Of a stretch of 64,000 nt of DNA, positions 1 through 9,673 are shown one piece after another. The position numbers were made by a program, and so were the translations under genes. Within the stretch, counting starts at the first letter, position 1; every line of letters starts with the position of its first letter. The DNA is from RYN-133 sp963785425 (GTDB lineage Bacteria > Actinomycetota > Actinomycetes > Mycobacteriales > Jatrophihabitantaceae): positions 1 to 64,000 of the forward strand of contig CAWAVG010000007.1 of NCBI GenBank assembly GCA_963785425.1, read 5' to 3'. Under the pieces are notes generated by a model that was not told the origin of the DNA, did no database searches, and saw only the letters and a list, made by a program, of their open reading frames with translations.

Positions 1-140
1 GCCCGAGTGAAGCCGGACCGTAGATGATTCCTTCGGCCAACGCCAAGTTCACCGATTAATCCGTCAGTCCGATCGGGCCTCCATGCAAGCTCTCGGGTCA
101 GGCACGATCGGCCTGGCCGGTCGCTCGTTATCGTTGCGCT

Positions 141-3005
141 ATGGCGGCCTCGTGGGGCGGATCGACGGATCGTTTCGTGGGCCGCGCCCGCGAGTTAGCT
201 CGGGCGGAGTCGTGGCTGTTGGACGCGCTTGCCGGTCACGGGCGGCTGGTGGTGTGCACCGGGGAAGCTGGGATCGGCAAGACGCGGCTGGCGGAGGAAA
301 TCGCCGTAGCTGCAGCAGATCATGGGGCAGTAGTGGTGTGGGCCCGATCGACAGATCCGGGTAGCTCGCCGCCGTATGGCCTGTGGCGGCTCGTGGTTGA
401 CGAGTTGGTCAGCCGCTCGCCGGAGACCTGGTCTGAATTGCGGGGGGTGCTTGAGCGGCCGACGTCGTCCGACGGACTGGAATCGGGCTCATCGCAACGG
501 TTCGCGCTGTTCGCGATGCTGCGGACGGCACTTCGCCGGTTCGCCGATCGCACCGGACTGGTTCTCGTCCTGGACGATCTCCAGTGGGCCGACGAAGCGT
601 CGATGGTCCTGCTCGCGGATGTGGCCCGGCAACTGCGGGGCACCCGCATCTTGATCTTCGCGACAGTACGTGCGGCAGTCGACTCGGAGGACGAGCTGAC
701 GATCGTTGCCGCCGATAGTGACGTCCAGCGGGTGGACTTGACTGGCCTGCCGCGCGATGCGGTGTCGGAGTTGCTCACCGGTCTATCGGCGACACGAGAT
801 CGGGTCGAGTGGATTCTTGAGCGGACGGGCGGAAATCCGTTTCTGGTGCGGGAGCTGGCGCAGCTGCTGGCCGAGACCGGGTCGGCGACGACGTCGGTGC
901 CGGGTCGGGTGATGGATGCGACCATGTATCGGGTCGGGCAGCTCTCGGATCCGGCGCAGACGCTGCTGCGGGCGGCAGCGATCGCGGGCAACGGTTTCTC
1001 GATCGGTGTCGTCGCGAAGATGCTCGGGCGGCCGTTGCTCGCACTGCTCGACGTATTGGACGAGTGCCGCGGCGCCGGCTTCCTGGTGTCGGGTGATCGT
1101 CGCGGCGACTACCGGTTCTCGCACGCGCTCGTCCAGTCGGCGGTTGTGGCGCAGTTGGGTGCGGCCGATCGACGGCGACTGCACACGGCGGCTGCGGACG
1201 CCATCGAGGAGCTGTTCGCGGGTCAGTTGCGGTCGCGGTTGGCCGAGATTGCCGGGCACCGGGTCGAAGCGGCGCTGCCGGGCGATCGGGCATCCGCAGT
1301 GGCGGCGTGCGCCGCGGCCGCCGATGCAGCGAACGAGATGTTGGCCTATGAGGACGCCGTCCGTCTCTATCGCGAGGCGCTGTTGGTGGGCGGCCCCGAA
1401 CTCGACGAAGGGGTCCGAGTCGATCTCGAGTTGGGCCTGGCGTTCGCTCTGTTCAGCAGTGGCGATCTACCGGGCTGGCAGGCGATCGCAGCCGAGGTCG
1501 GGCGACGGGCCGAGCGTTCGCGAGACTGGACAAGGCTGGCCCGGGCTGCGCTGGTTCTCGAGGCGACGGGGGAGCCGGAGTGGGATATAGAATTGTGCCG
1601 GATGTGCGAGGTTGCCTTGGACTCGCACGAGCTGCCGCTGAATCTCGCCGCGCGCGTGTCATGCCGCTACGCGCAGGCGCTCGCGTACCGCGGGCTGAGC
1701 GACCAGGCACGAGAGGTCAGCAATAGGGCGCTCCTCGCCGCGCAGTCATCGCACGACACGGTGGTACTCGTCGAGGCCCTGCACGCCCGACAGCTTGCCT
1801 GTAGTGCGTCGGACGGGGTCCTCGAGCGCACGGGGCTGGCCGCGCGGATGCTGGAGGTGGCGACGGCGGCCGGCAGCGCCGTCAACGAAATGTGGGGCCG
1901 GCTGTGGCGAATCGACACCTTGTTCGAGATGGGCCAACTCGCCCTCGTCCGCGACGACCTCGTCGGCCTGGATCTCTGTGCCCGGCGGCTCGGCGGTCCG
2001 CTGAGCCGATTCCACTATCTCGAAGTCTCGGCGACGCTGGCACTCGCGACCGGCCGATTCGGTGAGGCTCGCCGCTATGCCGAGGAAGCCTTTCAGTTGA
2101 TGGATGGCATGGGCCACCCCGTCGCGTTCGGCGCCTGCTCGACAATTCTTGGTCAAGCCGGCCTACACGTCGGATTCGACGCGTCGGGTCTGACTGTGCT
2201 GTGGCAGAGCTTGCCAGCGAAGTTCCAACCCGAGAGGAGCGATTCCGCGCAGAAGATCGCTAGTGTCTTCCCGGCCCTCACCGCCGCACTGATGTGCCTG
2301 CAACGCGGTGACCGCGTAGGCGCAGAGACCGCGTATGCGCATGCCGGCCCAGCGCGCTCATGGGCGCCGAATGCGGCGTTACTACTAGCGTGCTGGGCGC
2401 ACGGGCTACCCGTCGCCATCGGCCTCGGCCAGACCGAAGACATCGACTATCTCGCCACCCGCTTCGAGGCCTTCCGCGGGCAGCACGTCGCCAACGGCGC
2501 CGGCGTTGGCACGTACATGGGCCCAGTCGAACTACAACTCGGCAAGGCGGCAGCCGCGTTGGGACGCCTCGACGCCGCGGTCGATGACCTGTGGTTCGCA
2601 GTCGAAAGTTGCGGCGCTAATGGCGCCCGCGGGTACGGTGTCGAAGCCGCGACCGAACTCGCCGCGGCGTTGCGGCGCCGCGATGAGCCGGGTGACCGTG
2701 CCGAGGCGTTGCGGCTGCTCGACGCCGCGTCGCCGGAAGCCGAGCGCCTGGAGATGGCACCGTTCATCCAGCAAATCGCCGCCCTGCGGGTCAAACCAGC
2801 GACTACCGCCCCCGAATCACCGTTGAGCCGCCGGGAACAACAGGTCGCGCAACTCGTGGCACGCGGGCTCACGAACCGACAGATCGCCGAGCAACTATTC
2901 GTGTCCGAGCGGACGGCCGAGAACCACGTCCAACACATCCTGGCCAAGCTGGACCTCCGCAACCGGACCCAGATCGCGACCTGGGCAGGCGCCATCCTGA
3001 AATGA
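141..3005 (+). CDS. LuxR-family AAA ATPase transcriptional regulator
   Basis: A 954-residue regulator of the large ATP-binding LuxR (MalT-like/LAL) type. The N-terminus carries an AAA ATPase: Walker A GEAGIGKT near residues 41-48 and a Walker B-like LVLVLDDLQWAD near 140-151. A long helical, TPR-like middle follows. A LuxR/GerE helix-turn-helix lies near residues 895-950 (LSRREQQVAQLVARGLTNRQ, then IAEQLF and SERTAENHVQ). This architecture fits cytoplasmic regulators that bind an inducer and ATP before activating transcription. It is followed after about 100 bases by a small ABM-like gene on the same strand, a plausible target or partner. The inducer is unknown. Length is normal for the family and the frame is intact. 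Confidence 0.9.
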   Translation: MAASWGGSTDRFVGRARELARAESWLLDALAGHGRLVVCTGEAGIGKTRLAEEIAVAAADHGAVVVWARSTDPGSSPPYGLWRLVVDELVSRSPETWSELRGVLERPTSSDGLESGSSQRFALFAMLRTALRRFADRTGLVLVLDDLQWADEASMVLLADVARQLRGTRILIFATVRAAVDSEDELTIVAADSDVQRVDLTGLPRDAVSELLTGLSATRDRVEWILERTGGNPFLVRELAQLLAETGSATTSVPGRVMDATMYRVGQLSDPAQTLLRAAAIAGNGFSIGVVAKMLGRPLLALLDVLDECRGAGFLVSGDRRGDYRFSHALVQSAVVAQLGAADRRRLHTAAADAIEELFAGQLRSRLAEIAGHRVEAALPGDRASAVAACAAAADAANEMLAYEDAVRLYREALLVGGPELDEGVRVDLELGLAFALFSSGDLPGWQAIAAEVGRRAERSRDWTRLARAALVLEATGEPEWDIELCRMCEVALDSHELPLNLAARVSCRYAQALAYRGLSDQAREVSNRALLAAQSSHDTVVLVEALHARQLACSASDGVLERTGLAARMLEVATAAGSAVNEMWGRLWRIDTLFEMGQLALVRDDLVGLDLCARRLGGPLSRFHYLEVSATLALATGRFGEARRYAEEAFQLMDGMGHPVAFGACSTILGQAGLHVGFDASGLTVLWQSLPAKFQPERSDSAQKIASVFPALTAALMCLQRGDRVGAETAYAHAGPARSWAPNAALLLACWAHGLPVAIGLGQTEDIDYLATRFEAFRGQHVANGAGVGTYMGPVELQLGKAAAALGRLDAAVDDLWFAVESCGANGARGYGVEAATELAAALRRRDEPGDRAEALRLLDAASPEAERLEMAPFIQQIAALRVKPATTAPESPLSRREQQVAQLVARGLTNRQIAEQLFVSERTAENHVQHILAKLDLRNRTQIATWAGAILK

Positions 3006-3110
3006 GCACGGCGAAATGAGTACCCGAGATGAGTGGAATCCCCGATGTCCGACGCGGCGTTCGCCCATAGCGTTCCTCCTGCCAACCCACCGCCAGAAAG
3101 GCAGGAAGCA

Positions 3111-3404
3111 ATGACCTTCATCCACATCGCAACCTCAAAGGACACCACAGTCGAAATGGTCCAGGGTGTCGAGCAAAAGGTCGGCCCGCGCGAAGAAATC
3201 GAGGGTCTGCTGATCGAGACCTACGGCACCGATGGCGACGTGCTTCGCCACGTCACCGTGTGGGAGTCGCAGGCGCACAAGGACCGCTACGAGGCCCAGC
3301 AACTATTGCCGGTGTTCGAGGCGCTCGGCATGGCGTCAGACGTAGCAGCCAACACCCAGTTCGCTACCTGCGATGCAGCTGGTTTCTACGTCCGCCAGAG
3401 CTGA
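3111..3404 (+). CDS. Small ABM/dimeric alpha-beta barrel-like protein
   Basis: A 97-residue protein. An in-frame ATG exists 78 bases upstream, but the ATG at 3111 is preceded by a purine-rich GAAAGGCAGGAAG and gives the expected compact size. The pattern (hydrophobic strand TFIHIATS, helix, then LLIETYGTDGDVLRHVTVWE, then DRYEAQQLLPVFEALGM) resembles small ferredoxin-like alpha/beta-barrel proteins of the antibiotic-biosynthesis-monooxygenase class. It shares the 'V-WES-x-A/Q' core with the 100-residue protein at 20568-20870. It lies downstream of the LuxR regulator and ends in a strong hairpin. Whether it is an oxygenase or only a binding protein cannot be told from the sequence. Confidence 0.75.
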   Translation: MTFIHIATSKDTTVEMVQGVEQKVGPREEIEGLLIETYGTDGDVLRHVTVWESQAHKDRYEAQQLLPVFEALGMASDVAANTQFATCDAAGFYVRQS

Positions 3405-3419
3405 CCGTCTTTGAGCAAC

Positions 3420-3455
3420 GTTCTGGGATGGCGGCGCTACCAACCATCCCAGAAC
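3420..3455 (+). terminator. Strong intrinsic hairpin after the ABM-like gene
   Basis: A perfect 12-bp stem, GTTCTGGGATGG at 3420-3431 pairing with CCATCCCAGAAC at 3444-3455, encloses a 12-base loop. It begins 16 bases past the stop codon at 3404. No U tract follows, which is usual for actinobacterial terminators. It probably ends the 141-3404 transcription unit. Confidence 0.8.
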
Positions 3456-4079
3456 CAAGACCCGAACGACCTTCCGACCGATCCCGCAGACCGACCGAAG
3501 CAAACCGGCGCCCTATCCGACGAGTCGGCACCTCCGATCGGATGCGTCGGCGGCCCCTTTTCAGCAGCCAACCGCGTGGTCGTACGGGTCCTCTTGCCGA
3601 TGTAGCTAAGGTGACAGCTAGCGAATTCAGGGTCCGGGAGAACATCACCTTCAGGATCGGCCGTCAGATCCGGGGAACTGGTCGCCGAGCGGATCTTCGC
3701 CGTATCCGAAGGGCCGACCCGACAGGATGTTCAGTAATCGGCGATGGAGGGGGAGGAGAGGGGGGCGGGTATGGCTGCACCGTGAAGTCGGCGAGGACCC
3801 AGGCCGAACCCCCCTGCATGAAATGTCGTTGCCCGAATGTCAATGCGTCACCGTGACCCATGACATTCGGCATGAGCGGATGGTTCACGCAAAGGCATAG
3901 CGATCCATCTGCGCGGCGCTAGGTACCGGCTGAGCTGCTTGATATCGACGGATCTGGCGTGACGCCGTACCTGGTCGAAGCGTTCTGCGAACTGCGCTTC
4001 TGCTTGGACTGGTCGGATCTGTTGATGAGCCGTGTTGGGGTGTCCGCTCGTTGCCGGTCGGGGCAGCTCGAGCCGGCAG
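3456..4079. other. Intergenic stretch without a supported gene
   Basis: About 620 bases between the hairpin and the end of the sensor kinase. Short ORFs exist on both strands but none shows a recognisable domain, a good ribosome-binding site or a consistent coding look. On the minus strand near 3880-3920 the sequence reads DRYAFA before a stop, faintly like the repeats near 23.3 and 25.0 kb, but the match is too short to claim. I see no RNA gene. Confidence 0.5.
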
Positions 4080-5279
4080 CTATGGGCTCCGGGCTGCAAT
4101 GTCCGCGCGGCTGCCGCGCCGGGGGAGTTTCACGCAGATGTCGAGTCCGCCGGAGAGCGGCGCAACCGCCTCGATTCTGCCGCGGTGCACGGCCGCGATG
4201 GAGGAGACGAGTGTGAGGCCGAGGCCGAATCCTTCGTGACGGGTCCGGTCGTTTAGGCGCGTGAATGGCATGAACAGTCGGTCGAGTTGGTGTGCCGGGA
4301 CGATGTCGCCGGTGTTGATCACGCGCAGCGTGGACGTGTTCGCGTCGGCGGTTGTCTCGATCTCGATCGTTCCGCCGTCGGTGTTATAGCGCTCGGCGTT
4401 GTCGAGCAGGTTGCCGATGAGTCGTTCGAGTAAAACGGCGTCGCCGGTGACGGGGGCGTCGGCGAGTGTGCTCGTCAGCGTGAGTCCGGTTATCGTGCGG
4501 CGTCCATCCAGGACATCTTCGGCGATCGTGGCTAGGTCCAGTGGGTCGTTCGGAAAGCGGGCATGTTCGTTGCGGGCGAGAATCAACAGGGCTTCGATGA
4601 GCTGTTCGGCGTGATCGACCGCGTGCCTGACTTGCGTGACCATGGCCGCCAGTTCGTCCGGCGTCGGGTGCGGCTTAGCGAGAACGACGTCGACGGTTGT
4701 GCGCATCACGGTAAGGGGTGTGCGCAATTCGTGGCTGGCGTTGGCGATGAATTGCCGTTGGCTGGTGAACGTCGCATCCAGTCGCTCGAGCATCGCGTCG
4801 AAGGTGTCGGCCAGTTCGCGCAGTTCGTCGTGTGGGCCTTGCAGCGCGATCCGCTGTGCCAGGTTCTGCTCGCTCGCCGCGCGGGCTACTGCTGTGATGC
4901 GGCGTACGGGACGCAGTATCCGTCCGGCGATAGCGCGGCCGGCGGCCAGCGAAAACAGCGTGAGAGCAGCCAGGCCGAGCAGCGAGTACGTGAGTAGATG
5001 AGTCAGCGTTGCGTTGCGTTGTGCGGCAGCGCCGGCTTGGACGCCGTTGACATACACCTCGCCGCATTTTTGCAGCGCGCTCGGATCTGCCTTCGTCTGT
5101 ACCGCTTGCACGCAGCGCGCGATTGCCAGTCGCACGTCGCGCGTCACGACAGGCGTCGCGCTGTGGAGGCTGTGTGCGACGAGCAGGTAGGTGACGATAA
5201 CCAGGATCCCGCCGCCGACCGCGAACAGCGACGTGTAGAACAGCGTGAGTCGCGAACGGGCGCTGAGGTGGATCGTCAC
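4080..5279 (-). CDS. Two-component sensor histidine kinase
   Basis: A 399-residue membrane kinase. The GTG at 5279 is chosen because it overlaps the TGA of the response regulator as GTGA. Order: TM1 near the N-terminus (FAVGGGILVIVTYLLVA), a short extracytoplasmic loop of about 70 residues with two cysteines, TM2 (LLTYSLLGLAALTLFSLAAG), a HAMP domain (RILRPVRRITAVARAASEQN), a HisKA box with the phospho-accepting His (ANASHELRTPLTVM), an N box (LIGNLLDNAERYN) and a G box (GFGLGLTLVSSI). It autophosphorylates and passes phosphate to the OmpR-type partner encoded just upstream. The signal is unknown; the paired cysteines suggest a disulfide-stabilised sensor loop. Confidence 0.93.
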   Translation of the reverse strand: MTIHLSARSRLTLFYTSLFAVGGGILVIVTYLLVAHSLHSATPVVTRDVRLAIARCVQAVQTKADPSALQKCGEVYVNGVQAGAAAQRNATLTHLLTYSLLGLAALTLFSLAAGRAIAGRILRPVRRITAVARAASEQNLAQRIALQGPHDELRELADTFDAMLERLDATFTSQRQFIANASHELRTPLTVMRTTVDVVLAKPHPTPDELAAMVTQVRHAVDHAEQLIEALLILARNEHARFPNDPLDLATIAEDVLDGRRTITGLTLTSTLADAPVTGDAVLLERLIGNLLDNAERYNTDGGTIEIETTADANTSTLRVINTGDIVPAHQLDRLFMPFTRLNDRTRHEGFGLGLTLVSSIAAVHRGRIEAVAPLSGGLDICVKLPRRGSRADIAARSP

Positions 5280-5956
5280 AGTCGGTAACCCACGCCGACC
5301 ACTGTCTCGATCAGTGGCGGGTCGCCGAGCTTGCGGCGTAGCCGGGCGACGGTGACTGCGACTGCGTTGCTGAGTGGGTCGGCGTGGGCGTCCCACACGT
5401 GTTCGAGCAACGTTTCGGCGCTGACCGGCGCGCCGTCGGCCGCGGCGAGGTGCTCCAGGACGCCGAATTCCTTACGGGTGAGGGTCAGCGGCACTCCGCC
5501 GCGGCTGGCGCGATGCCGGTTGCGGTCGACGGTCAGGTCGCCGCGATGCACGATCGCCGACACGCCCAGTCCGCGACGTCCCAGCGCGCGAACTCGCGCG
5601 ATCAACTCTTGGAAGGCGAATGGTTTGCCGAGGTAGTCGTCGGCGCCGAGTTCGAAGCCGTCGACGCGGTCTTCGACGTCGGTGGCCGCGGTCAGCATCA
5701 GGATGCGCACCGGTGTTCCGACCCTCACGAGCTGTCGGCACACGCTGTCACCATGCACGACGGGCAGGTCACGGTCGAGCACGATGACGTCGTAGTCGGT
5801 GCTCGTGACAGCCTCGAGCGCGGCCGCGCCGTCGTAGACGACGTCGACGGCAAAACCGGCATCGCGTAAGCCCTCGCCGATACGGTCGGCGAGCACGACA
5901 TGATCTTCGACGACCAGGACTCGCACGTGCACATCGTGCACTAACGCCGATGACAT
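5276..5956 (-). CDS. OmpR/PhoB-family response regulator
   Basis: About 226 residues. Receiver domain first: acidic pair VVEDH, phospho-acceptor Asp in VLDRDLP, switch Thr in MLTAA and Lys in LGKPF. A winged-helix DNA-binding domain follows (LTLTRKEFGVLEHL, then AVAVTVARLRRKL and VVGVGYRL at the end). Starts are possible at 5986 (GTG), 5956 (ATG) and 5926 (GTG; the protein would then begin VRVLVVEDH as is usual). None has a convincing Shine-Dalgarno. The gene overlaps the kinase by four bases, so the two are co-translated. Confidence 0.92.
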   Translation of the reverse strand: MSSALVHDVHVRVLVVEDHVVLADRIGEGLRDAGFAVDVVYDGAAALEAVTSTDYDVIVLDRDLPVVHGDSVCRQLVRVGTPVRILMLTAATDVEDRVDGFELGADDYLGKPFAFQELIARVRALGRRGLGVSAIVHRGDLTVDRNRHRASRGGVPLTLTRKEFGVLEHLAAADGAPVSAETLLEHVWDAHADPLSNAVAVTVARLRRKLGDPPLIETVVGVGYRL

Positions 5957-5998
5957 CCGCCTAACAATCACGCCGCGTTCACGCAACGCTCGCCAGCA

Positions 5999-7270
5999 TC
6001 AGGTCAACGGCACACCGTAGGCGGCGTACATCGCGTGGAACGACCAAACGCCCAGGCCGAACATCGCGGCGACCACGATCATCGCCGCGCAGCTGCGCCA
6101 CCGGTGCCCGGCTGCCACCCGGATGATCAGCCACGCGCCGAGCAGGGAGATGGCACCGATCGCCGGGACGTAGAACCGGACGTCGGCAATGCCGGCGTTC
6201 GTTGGGTCGGTCGTCCAGGTATACGTGCTGTAGAGCGCCCAGATCGCGACCCACGATGACGCGAGCGCGACACCGACCCACAGGTCGCGCCGTAGCTCGG
6301 TACCGGCGGGGCCGGCGATATGCCTCAGACCGATGCCGCGCGCGATGATCCACCCGAGTGCCGCAAGTGCCAGCAACATCATCGGCATCGCCTGCAGCAA
6401 GTGCGAGGGCATCAGTCGCATGTTCGTCCCGACCGCGCTGCCGGAGAAAGTGACCTCCCCAGGGGCGTAACCGGTCCTCAGCGGGCCGCCGTACACAACG
6501 TCGTCGAACACGGCAACACCCGCGCCGAAGACGATCACCGACGCCAGCCACCACAGCAGCGACCGCCCGGGCATCTGAAGGTTGCCTGTCCGCCACACGA
6601 TCATCACGGTCACGACCGCGCAGCCGAGGATCACGATGTTCGTGTACCGCGCGAAGGTCGCCAGCTCGAGCGCGAGGAACCCTGCGAGACCAGCCAGGGT
6701 GCGTAGCCGGGCGCTGGCCTCGGTTGCCAGCAGCGTCCACAGCAGCGCGCCGGAACCGGCCGCGACCAGCGACGCGTCGGTGAAGGTCGGCATATAGTCA
6801 CGCCAGGCGAAGGCCATCGCAGCGCCGGACGAGCAATACAAAGCTACGGCCGCGGCACCGCCGAAGGTTCCAAGCCACCGCCGAGCCCCGACGAACAACG
6901 CAAAGCAGCTGACGGCGCCATAGAACAGCGGCGCCCACCGAATGACACCCAACCAAGCGAACGGCGCAGCCAGGAACGGATAGCCAGGGTCCTTCTCGCT
7001 CAGGTACCGCCCGTCTGGGAGCTGCACCCACTGATTCGGCGGCGCTGCGGGATTGTCATCGAGCTCGCTGGACAGCGATAACGCTTGTGCCAGCGACAAC
7101 GACAACAAGTGCCCGTCGGCGATCGCGACGATCGAGGCTCGGTACGCACCGTCATCGGGCTCGGCCGAACGAGGCGTGATTGTCAGAACCGCAATGCACA
7201 ACACTGCGAAAGCGATCGCCCCGAACAGTGCCTCGCCGGTGCGCGCCCTCGCCGTCACGTCCGATTGCAT
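5999..7270 (-). CDS. Polytopic membrane protein, GT-C glycosyltransferase-like
   Basis: A 423-residue integral membrane protein with roughly nine to eleven hydrophobic segments and a well-placed AGGAG before its ATG. After TM1 there is an extracytoplasmic loop with an acidic PDDGAYRAS motif, in the position where GT-C type (PMT/ArnT-like) glycosyltransferases keep their catalytic acidic residues. Another loop reads YLSEKDPGYPFLAAPFAWLG, typical of such proteins. I infer transfer of a sugar from a polyprenyl carrier at the outer membrane face, but donor and acceptor are unknown. It ends only 12 bases before the farthest upstream start of the response regulator gene and may belong to the same transcription unit. 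Confidence 0.75.
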   Translation of the reverse strand: MQSDVTARARTGEALFGAIAFAVLCIAVLTITPRSAEPDDGAYRASIVAIADGHLLSLSLAQALSLSSELDDNPAAPPNQWVQLPDGRYLSEKDPGYPFLAAPFAWLGVIRWAPLFYGAVSCFALFVGARRWLGTFGGAAAVALYCSSGAAMAFAWRDYMPTFTDASLVAAGSGALLWTLLATEASARLRTLAGLAGFLALELATFARYTNIVILGCAVVTVMIVWRTGNLQMPGRSLLWWLASVIVFGAGVAVFDDVVYGGPLRTGYAPGEVTFSGSAVGTNMRLMPSHLLQAMPMMLLALAALGWIIARGIGLRHIAGPAGTELRRDLWVGVALASSWVAIWALYSTYTWTTDPTNAGIADVRFYVPAIGAISLLGAWLIIRVAAGHRWRSCAAMIVVAAMFGLGVWSFHAMYAAYGVPLT

Positions 7271-7520
7271 GGCTCCTGTTGTACGACCTCGGCAATAACA
7301 CCAGCGCTGCCAGCGGCGTTAGACGGATGTCACCTCGTTCTCAAAACACGGCACCAACACATCGATATGCGCGTCGGCCCCAAGGTGGTCTCGTGCCGCG
7401 CAGAACGACGGATACCGACCTGTTCAATGGCATTACGACGCGCCTGTTGGAACGCGGCTCAGCCCGCGTCTTTCGGCATGAGGTGAGTGGCGTGCGGACG
7501 GTTGAGATCGCGCTTGTGGT

Positions 7521-8117
7521 CTATCCGGCTGGTTGTAGTCCGCGGATCAGCGCGTTCAGCGAGAGGCGCCATCGGCGGTTGATGGTGGATGTCGAGCTGC
7601 CGAGTCGGTTGGCACTTTCTGCCGCAGCAAGACCCTCGACGAAGGCGAAGAACATGTGGGCTACGTCTGTCGGGTGCCCTTCAAGGGCGTCTGCGGTGAT
7701 TGCAGCGCGCACATGGTGAACGAAGACTTTGCTGACGCGAAGGCCGGCCTTATTGTCCTCGGCTGTCGGCTGGAACTCGGCGAAGGGCCGTGAGAACATC
7801 GTCTGTGCCAGGACGGGATTGGCGAGCACGAACTGGCGGAATGTCTCGCACACCTGCAACAGCGCCTCCAGCGGATCGTCGGACGGTGCAATTTCCTCCA
7901 GCTCGTCACCGAGTAGCCGAAATCCTTCGAAGAAGACCTCGCGAATCAAGCCGGCCTTGTCGCCGAACACTTCGTAGATGGCGGGCACCGAGGCTCCGGC
8001 GCGGCGTGCAACCGTTCTGGTGGTCAGCCCGGCAGCGCCTTCTTCGGCGAGTACGGCGAGAGCGCTCGCGACTCCCCGTTCTCTCAGCGCATCTGTGCGC
8101 TGCTTGACCCGTGGCAC
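7521..8117 (-). CDS. TetR-family transcriptional regulator
   Basis: About 198 residues. The N-terminal helix-turn-helix reads GVASALAVLAEEGAAGLTTR, then TVARRAGASVPAIYEVFGDK, a typical TetR DNA-binding domain with the Y/F-x-x-F-x-x-K ending. The C-terminal all-helical part is a ligand-binding and dimer domain. The GTG at 8117 is preferred; GTGs at 8150 and 8171 are possible but would run into an inverted repeat at 8157-8169 that looks like its operator. It sits downstream of, and on the same strand as, three decayed lipid/acyl-thioester genes, which it may once have controlled. Confidence 0.88.
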   Translation of the reverse strand: MPRVKQRTDALRERGVASALAVLAEEGAAGLTTRTVARRAGASVPAIYEVFGDKAGLIREVFFEGFRLLGDELEEIAPSDDPLEALLQVCETFRQFVLANPVLAQTMFSRPFAEFQPTAEDNKAGLRVSKVFVHHVRAAITADALEGHPTDVAHMFFAFVEGLAAAESANRLGSSTSTINRRWRLSLNALIRGLQPAG

Positions 8118-8156
8118 GCGATCGACGCTAGCGCAGTGCTTGACAGGCACCGTTGA

Positions 8157-8169
8157 GCGAGACGCTCGC
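8157..8169. promoter_or_regulatory. Inverted repeat upstream of the TetR gene
   Basis: GCGAG-ACG-CTCGC forms a 5-bp inverted repeat with a 3-base centre, 40 bases upstream of the preferred TetR start. TetR proteins usually bind such repeats near their own promoter. Autorepression is inferred; the repeat is short. Confidence 0.35.
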
Positions 8170-8286
8170 ACACGTACTTTGCAAGCTCTGATTGGCCGCG
8201 CGGCCCCTGGTCTCGCATGTCGACGCCCATTGCCGAGCGATCAACGATGAGGGCGGTGCTGGGCATCCGCGTCGAAGGAGCTCGGA

Positions 8287-8774
8287 TCATGTCGCGGGAA
8301 AGATCATGAAGGATCCGGTGCCCTGGGCGATGAGTCGATCCATCACGTCGCGCAACTCGACATCGGCGAGCGCCGTTTGGCGGGTTCGGTTGACGACGTT
8401 GCCGATCGCTCGGACCGGTCCGCCGTCGGCGGTCATCGGCCGCAGGTAGCGCACGGAAAGATGCATCGTTGTGAAGCCGACGCCGGCCGGCAAGGTTGAC
8501 TGCACTGCGCTGCTGGCAGCACTGTCGAGCAGTGCCGCGGCGTAGCCGCCATGGACGGTTCCGAGCGGGTTGTAGACAAACTCCGAAGGCTGGCCGTAGT
8601 AGGTCGACTGTCCCTCTGAGACAGCAGCGACGTGATACCCGAGTGTTGAGAAGATGGGAATCGGTCCTTGCTCACCACTGATCAGTTGTTGTGTGAAATC
8701 GAGCCCGTTGGTGCTCCAGCCGCCGCGGCGAGTTCGATTGGATCCGTCCAGGTGTAGGTGCGAGTGCGTTTCAT
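8287..8774 (-). pseudogene. PaaI-like hotdog thioesterase, frameshifted
   Basis: A hotdog-fold acyl-CoA thioesterase (4HBT/PaaI type) split by a single-base loss near 8705. Frame one starts at ATG 8774 (MKRTRTYTWTDPIEL). After the shift the other frame continues GLDFTQQL, the core EFVYNPLGTVHGGYAAALLD with its HGG signature, and ends SFMIFPAT. It parallels the paralogue at 9674-10189 in both parts, which shows the two frames once formed one gene of about 162 codons. Either a true pseudogene or a sequencing error next to a GGG run. Active enzymes would hydrolyse acyl-CoA thioesters in the cytoplasm. Confidence 0.75.
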
Positions 8775-8804
8775 GCCTTTACCGTCCTGTCATCGGCGCC
8801 ATGT

Positions 8805-9661
8805 CTACTTTGCGACAGCTGTTGCGACTTGCTCGGGGAACTCCATCGGCACGAATGTCGAGGCGCCGGGCACTGGCGTGATCGTCGCGTTCGGGAATGC
8901 CGCAGCAAGCTTCTCTCCGAAAGCGAAGGGAAAGAACGGGTCCGCGTCGCCCCAGACCAGCCGTACCGGTTTAGCAAACGTGCCGAAGCGGGTCGAGACG
9001 TCGAGCAGATCCTTCGGGTCGACGGCGCGCAGGAACTTCGCGAAGTCGCGGCGCACGCCGCGGTTGCGCAGCCCGGGTTCGATCCAACCGCGCGTGACCT
9101 TGGGGTCCGGCGGTCTGACAAAGGTTCCGCCGTACACGTTGCGGCGTTGGCGGACAGCCGTGGACCGAAGCGCGGTGAAGATCGCCTTGAGAAACGCTTG
9201 GTGTTGGCCCACGGTCACAAGGGGTGTGAACTCTGCAGGCGGGAACACGTCGAAGGCGTCGCAATTGGTCAGGACCAGTGGCCGATCCGGCTGTGGTCGG
9301 TATCGATGACGTACTGACACACCGCCCCGCCCGTGTCGTTGCCGACGAGCGTCACGTCCGTTAGCTGCAGGGCAGCTAAGAACTCGATGACGATCTTGGC
9401 GATGCCCCGCGGGCTGAGGTCAGCGTCCGCATCCAACGGGACGGGATGTGACCCGATGGGCCAGTTCGGTGCATAACTGCGTAGGCCCCGAGCCGCCAGC
9501 GCGTCGGCGACGCCTGTCCACAACGTGCCGTCGACCAGCAGGCCGTGGACGAACACCACGACCGGCTCGATGCTGTCCTGCGGTCCGGCGCTGCGGTAGG
9601 TGATGGTGCCCTGCGTGAGTTCGATTCGGTCGAGGCCGGGCGGTGCGGTTCGCTTCGTCAT
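8805..9661 (-). pseudogene. Alpha/beta hydrolase, frameshifted
   Basis: Two frames together encode one haloalkane-dehalogenase-like alpha/beta hydrolase of about 285 residues. The first (9661 down to 9269) has the oxyanion region VVVFVHGLLVDG and the nucleophile elbow VGNDTGGAVCQY with Asp as likely nucleophile, then ends after HSRIG. The second continues LVLTNCDAFDVFPPAEF through VRLVWGDADPFFPF to the C-terminus. The break near 9281 is a one-base loss in GGCCACTGG. The nucleophile Asp and the acid in GDADP are visible; a clear catalytic His near the end is not. It lies between two thioesterase genes with the same kind of damage. Confidence 0.75.
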
Positions 9662-9673
9662 GGCGGTTTCCTT

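Noticed and set aside
83..364. 93-codon frame at the left edge
   Set aside because: Overlaps the start of the LuxR-type regulator in another frame and has no recognisable content.
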